Of a stretch of DNA of 64,000 nt, positions 59,018 through 64,000 are shown one piece after another; position 1 is the first letter of the stretch, and every line of letters starts with the position of its first letter. Where the stretch lies: the NCBI RefSeq assembly GCF_000003815.2, contig NC_049983.1, positions 12,663,481 to 12,727,480 of the forward strand, given 5' to 3'. The stretch comes from Branchiostoma floridae. Taxonomy: Eukaryota > Chordata > Leptocardii > Amphioxiformes > Branchiostomatidae. Under the pieces are notes generated by a model, which was given only the letters and a program-made list of their open reading frames with translations, searched no databases and was not told where the DNA came from. The position numbers were made by a program, and so were the translations under genes.

Positions 59018-62000
59018 GTATGGGCATGTTTTTATTCCCAGTACAGTGTTTGCTTACTCCTTTGCTGCAATATGACTGATACTGAGATCACTGGCAGATG
59101 ATTTTTTAAATGTCAGTCGGCTATAACGGTTTTCAAGCATATATGGTATATTAGAAAAGATGCTTAGAATAATGTCATTGAAATCAAACTAACGACGTTA
59201 TCTAATTGGGATCAAAGAACCTCTCAATACACATTTCTTTCCAGAAAAAAAAATTGATATTGAAAGGAAGCTATTTGCTTTGATGATCTGAAAACTCTTC
59301 ATGCAAGCTCCTTACGTCTCTATTAACAATACATGTCAATGGCTTTATTCTTGCTTGCATGGGGTTGCAGATGATAGAGATGCCCTTCTGATGTCTTTAT
59401 TGAGAGTCAGTCATCAGAATAAAATGCTACTGTTTGGCGCTCTCTGATTCCTAGCAGTGTTTTTGTTTGTCGGTAACAACCAACAAAGTTACAGAGGGCG
59501 GAAACCTCAGCGGGCCCTTAGATGACAGAGTTTAGGGACAACACTGCAAATTAATGTTTTCCACCAGAATAAGCACATCACTTCTACTCCAGTGGTTCCG
59601 AAGGGTTCAAAAGTTTTGGGGCGGCTTGGGAAATACTTAGGGAATGCTGGATGGTGATCAAGCCCGCCTGTCCCTAATCAGTGTAGATAATCGTGAATGG
59701 TTTTTCACAAAGAAATCAAAGGCACTACAGGGTAGGAGAGAGACATCAGAGGCCTGCTTTGATGTCTGTCAAGTGAAATAATCATAATTGAAACTATTGT
59801 TGTTGCTTTTTTTTGCGGACTTGATAGAAACACCTCTTTGGGAATCGCAGCTGCTTCAAAGCAATGGGAGAACTAAATAAATAGGCTACTGATGTTTTCA
59901 CCAGCAGTTTGTTGCATTATTTAAAGACTCTATTTTGTCAGATATTTGTTCCATATTGAAATATCAACAGGGTAGGATTTTGGCATGTTTGTACCTTTGT
60001 GCAACACATATTGGAACCTTCTTGCAGGCTCATTGCATTGTAAAAAATCACAGCACAGCTTTATCATTTTGATAAGTCTTTATCACTGATGTTAGTTTTG
60101 TGACTTTCTGGGGATTGTTTACCAGTATACAAAGGAGTTGTTTTGAACTAACCTACTGTTTGACTCATGCATTGCCTTTCAAAATGGTCTGTAGCACAGG
60201 AGGGGGTAAGTATACAGGCAGTCTACAAGAAAAGGCCATAAATAGTTGAGGTTATGATATTTGAAGATATTGGCTTTGCCTTTTTTCTGCCGATTGCCTT
60301 ATCTTTGGCAAACTGTCCTTGGGACGTTGAGTTATGTTGGTCCTTTTGTACCCGGCGATGTTGTTGTGTGCTGCCATTATTGGCAGGGTATTTTATAGCT
60401 GCCACTTTTATTGCTTCCCTTTCAGTTCTTAAGCAAACTAATTACATAGCTCGTTTGCAAGAATTGTGAAGGTGTCCTCCTGTATCAAAACAGAGTTTCA
60501 TTTAATGTGACTTTATTGGACAGCCTTTGTCACATCGCTACACTGATTTGGTTGTGTGTACATTACAGTGTTCTTTCCCACTATGGCATGGAACTGACTC
60601 AACTGAGTCACTTCTAACAGACAGGATATGGGGATTCCGTCATCTCTCTGCCTCTCTAGGTCGGGAAAAGAGGGGGAAATTTTGTTTGTGCACCTGCATG
60701 CTGGAGCCAGTTGTTGTGGTCCAAGTATATCTTACCTTGTACAAGGACAAGATAATCCCCTGAAAAAAAGAAAATCTGTCTCAAGTGAAGTCATAGGTAC
60801 GTGTTGGATTGTAGCAGGTCTGTAAAAAGTGTTCTTTTTGAAACTTCAAAGCAGTTGGAAGTTAATTCCCTTTGAATGGTTTTGTAAACTTTTAGAGTGA
60901 ATTCTGCTTATATTTTGTTCAAAACATTTTGTATCTAGGTCAGATTAGCGTTTTTCTCGCAGAGACTTTTATACCTTGTTTATAAAGTTACAAGAGTTTC
61001 CTTCCTGTTTTGAACATCAAACAACTCACTGTGATTCTTAAAAGGAAATGAATGAGATCCTGCTCTTTTATGTTTTGGTTCTTTTCTTCCCACCTCCTAA
61101 AGTGGCCTGTTTGCCAGCCCCCGTCTCCGTTTGAAGTGCCCGCTCGAAGGCGGTCGTTGGAAATAGAGAGTGACCATTAAAGACAAACTAATGGTACACT
61201 TTGTCAATAGCCACCATTTGATCTCTTCATCCCGTCAATGGATGCTCAGCTCACACCTAGCAGTGGTTGGCAGCATGGAATGAAATGCTCATTGCTAATG
61301 ACTTGCGATCAAGGCAACCATAAGTCTCTAGGGTTGCCAGCTTGATTACATCTTTTCTCAAACATTCTTGGGTGTAACCTTTGATGTTGGGGCCCTAATT
61401 TTGTCTCGTAATGGATTAAAGAGGGAAACAGATTACAGACAATAATTCCTTGGTGTTGTAATCAACTTTCAGAAAGTTATAGACCAGTTTCGAAAAAGCA
61501 GTGGTGGAAATTGTATTTGCCACTGTTACTCTTTTGACAAAGGTCCACAAACTTACTTTGGACACTTCTGGCTGTAAAGAGAGTGCTGAATTATTAAAGA
61601 AGAAACATTATGTTAAGTTGCCGAGATTGGGTCCTGACAGATGGTTGGAATGCCCTTGCTCACACAGGGGAGTGAGTTAAGTATAGGACAGCACGTATTG
61701 AACGGGGCGGGCACAGCTGTTTGAATGTGGAAAGAAGAAAAGGGAGCTCCTTTCATGACCTTTTAAGAGAAGAACAAACATTGCAGCATCAATAGATTAC
61801 CTCTCGGAACAGCCCTATAGTTACTAGGGACAGCAGGACAGCCTGGAGAGGGATTAGGGCATGCCTGTGGCATCCGCTGTCACGAGGAAAGGCTCAGGTG
61901 GGCTAAAGACCATCAATGTTTGATGTCCATCTATCTCCCACACTACCGTCATCAGACGGTCTCACCAAAGCAAACACACAGAGAGTGGCGGCCATCTATC

Positions 62001-63505
62001 GGACTCCCTTGTGAGAGGCCATCAGGTGGAGACAGAAAATCGGGGCCATATCAGGACAGAGTGGCATTACGGGGTTCTGACTCGTTAATTCCAGGATGAC
62101 TTTTCTAGCGAGCCTGGCGCGACATGTCCTCCATCCCCTCTTCATGGCGCCGTGGTTGGGAGAAGTCATCCATGCAGGATGTCAGGAGTGGCGTAGCTTT
62201 TGTACGATGTAGACTTTCTGGTTTTGGTCCAGCGTAATCCCATGTTTGCAAGTAGCGACTAATTTTGAGTAGGCCACGTACTGTCTGCAACTGGTATCAG
62301 CAAGTGAAAAAGCTTCCACACTCAGGCGTTTTACTTGAAAGTGGTTTTAAAATTCTTTGTGTAATCAATGTCACGGAAACGAGCAATTTGTAAGGGGCAT
62401 GCGAGAGTAGCAAGTGATATGTTCAGAACTCCTTTTTTTCCTTCTTTTTCATTTTAGAACTTTTAAAAATTTATTCTACAAGTTGAAGGAATTTGAGATA
62501 TTCCCTTGATGATTACAGTCAAGGTTTATTGTACACTGGTGTTACTGAAAAATTTTTAACAGTTAAACATTCAAGGTACTTAGATTAGTTTACTTGCCTT
62601 TGGTGCAAGACGAAATGTCTGCCCTCAGACAAAGATGGAAAGAGACAGCAAACAACTCACCTGTTTGGTCAGATTAAGGTGCTGAATGATTGTTTACAAG
62701 GTGAGTAAGTATCTGATTTATTGCCACCTTGACATGACAGGTAAAACATTGGTTATTACCTGATTGGTGGACCTTGGCCGGATTTAGGGACACATCTAAG
62801 TACCCTATGTGCACGTTCTCTGACGTTGACCTGATGTACACACATGTAATGCTATTCATTCCACAAGTTAATGATGAGACATCATACAAAGGTGGTTGTT
62901 GATTTATTGTATTGAAATTTCTCCAGTGTATAAAGATTTGATAGACTGATATAATGCTTGACACCTTTTCATTACATTGTCGTACTTGTTGGTAAATCGT
63001 GTCGTAAAGCAGTTCAGCCTGGTATTGTCCACTAGAGGACATTGACCCCAAATAGCGCCAGGTTGGTTTACATTACAGCTGTTTACCAGGTTGCAGGTAG
63101 CGTGACATGTGAGTAAGGATAGACAGTGCATAGCTTGTCTGCTGGTGACCTATGGAATGAGTACCAGGTTACGCTGGGTCCCATTTAGGCTGCATCAAGG
63201 CTGAAGGGACCATATGAGATGGCCTGGCACCTGATCTGGGCTGGGACTTCATTTGCAACTGGTGACCTATGGATGGGAATTGTAAGGGGGATGACATAAT
63301 CCTGTGGTACAAAGAAACAATTCTGTACACCAAGGTTGTGAAACCATATCTAATCCTTCCCGACCTTCCATTCTTCCTTCCTCCCCCTCACATTTCCTTC
63401 CTCCTTCTCTTTGCAGCTTTTGCTTTTGCCTCTTCTTTTCCTCACTCAATCCTATCCATTTCTCCATCCTATGTTCCCTTGATTTCTCATTGTAGAATTT
63501 CTCAG
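59018..63505. other. Intron after alternative first exon
   Basis: 4.5 kb with no exon supported. The blocks around 59460-59700, 61090-61330 and 61790-62100 are GC-balanced and non-repetitive. A pyrimidine-rich tract occupies 63355-63505. Confidence 0.5.
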
Positions 63506-63745
63506 TTCTTCTTTTCCCATCTCACTGACTTTTTATGTTCCATACTGCTGTTGTCTCTCCTCTCTGGTGTAATCCCTGTAATCCTGTATGGTCTGTTGGT
63601 AGTGTACTTCCCGAGACTGTGGAAACATTTACATAGAGGGGACGATGAAGTCACCAAGACGTTCTGGTCAGTGATAAGTAGAGTCTTCTGGCCATTCCGA
63701 GAAAAAGGTGGGAAGCAATTTAGCAATGTACCTACAGCTTCTCAG
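63506..63745 (+). CDS. Candidate PDZRN exon with transmembrane segment
   Basis: 80 codons between a CTCAG acceptor preceded by a pyrimidine-rich tract and a CAG/GTGACT donor, phase 0 at both ends, so it could join the MGDQCSKPK exon to the next PDZ exon. It encodes a ~22-residue hydrophobic segment (ILLLSLLSGVIPVILYGLL) followed by a basic, Trp-rich stretch (FPRLWKHLHRGDDEV, FWSVISRVFWPFREK), the usual pattern for a membrane anchor with a cytosolic side. The same frame is open back to an ATG at 63269, so it might instead be part of a 159-codon first exon, although that upstream part looks like low-complexity splice tract. No match known to me in vertebrate PDZRN. Confidence 0.4.
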
Positions 63746-64000
63746 GTGACTACCTGTGTGTGATTCAATTGACACTTAAACAAAACCAGTACAGAACACC
63801 CCAATAAAAAGATAAAGCCCCCCCCCCCCCCTCCAGGATAGAATGCAAAGTTTTTGATAGCTCTAAGCTGAATAGAACTGTTTGTCTGCATTCAAAATGA
63901 CACCCCAAGGACGTTGGTTTTGACAAAAATGTTAATTTGTTTACCTGGATATTGAGCTCAGTGTTCTTGCTGGCATCTAGCCAAAACTTATCTAAGAAGT
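63746..64000. other. Right edge of window, intronic
   Basis: Contains a poly-C run at about 63818-63833. No exon seen. Confidence 0.5.

Overview
This is a eukaryotic window with spliced genes, GT-AG introns, AATAAA signals and many kinds of transposon debris. The gene content (a chordate-type PDZRN3/4 gene, an exon-shuffled EGF/C-type-lectin gene, young tandem duplicates of small secreted Cys/Thr-rich genes) and the abundant small TA-flanked elements point to a cephalochordate, most likely amphioxus (Branchiostoma). That assignment is inference from gene content. Runs of N at 2515-2781, 3579-4036, 15224-15323 and 37906-38005 are assembly gaps.

Layout. 281-7121 is a giant foldback element: two inverted arms, each made mostly of a ~190-bp tandem repeat, ending in near-identical ~380-bp unique termini. 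Just inside its right edge lies a 5'-truncated relic (gene A, 7449-9512) of a secreted-protein family. 11350-19484 on the minus strand is a complete 13-exon gene (578 codons, every intron in phase 1). It encodes a signal peptide, an unfamiliar 8-Cys domain, five EGF repeats, a C-type-lectin domain, two more EGF repeats and two half-EGF modules. 20.7-25.5 kb is repeat-rich: a satellite-bearing element, small TA-flanked elements, an internally deleted mariner, a degenerate tandem repeat and a 0.94-kb TIR element.

26446-35243 holds three intact plus-strand paralogues (B, C, D; 157, 155 and 362 aa). Each is a signal peptide, a Thr/Pro-rich mucin-like linker, one to four Cys-rich modules and a shared C-terminal Cys module. 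All have three exons with phase-1 introns, and about 600 bp of homologous 5' flank precedes each. I did not recognise the family. Gene C has a LINE fragment in intron 1; the matching empty site survives in gene D. Gene D has tripled its Cys module inside one exon.

From 39965 to the right edge is the 5' part of a PDZRN3/4-type E3 ligase gene: a RING/TRAF-zinc-finger/coiled-coil exon, two exons of the first PDZ domain, then very long introns. At 58.85-59.02 kb there is a TATA-containing alternative promoter with a 9-codon first exon, and at 63.5-63.75 kb a candidate phase-0 exon with a transmembrane segment. Together these suggest RING-less, possibly membrane-tethered isoforms. The rest of the gene lies beyond the window.

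The most novel material is the secreted Cys/Thr family with its splice-donor shift, the EGF/lectin mosaic with an unnamed N-terminal domain, the foldback element, and the alternative PDZRN 5' exons.
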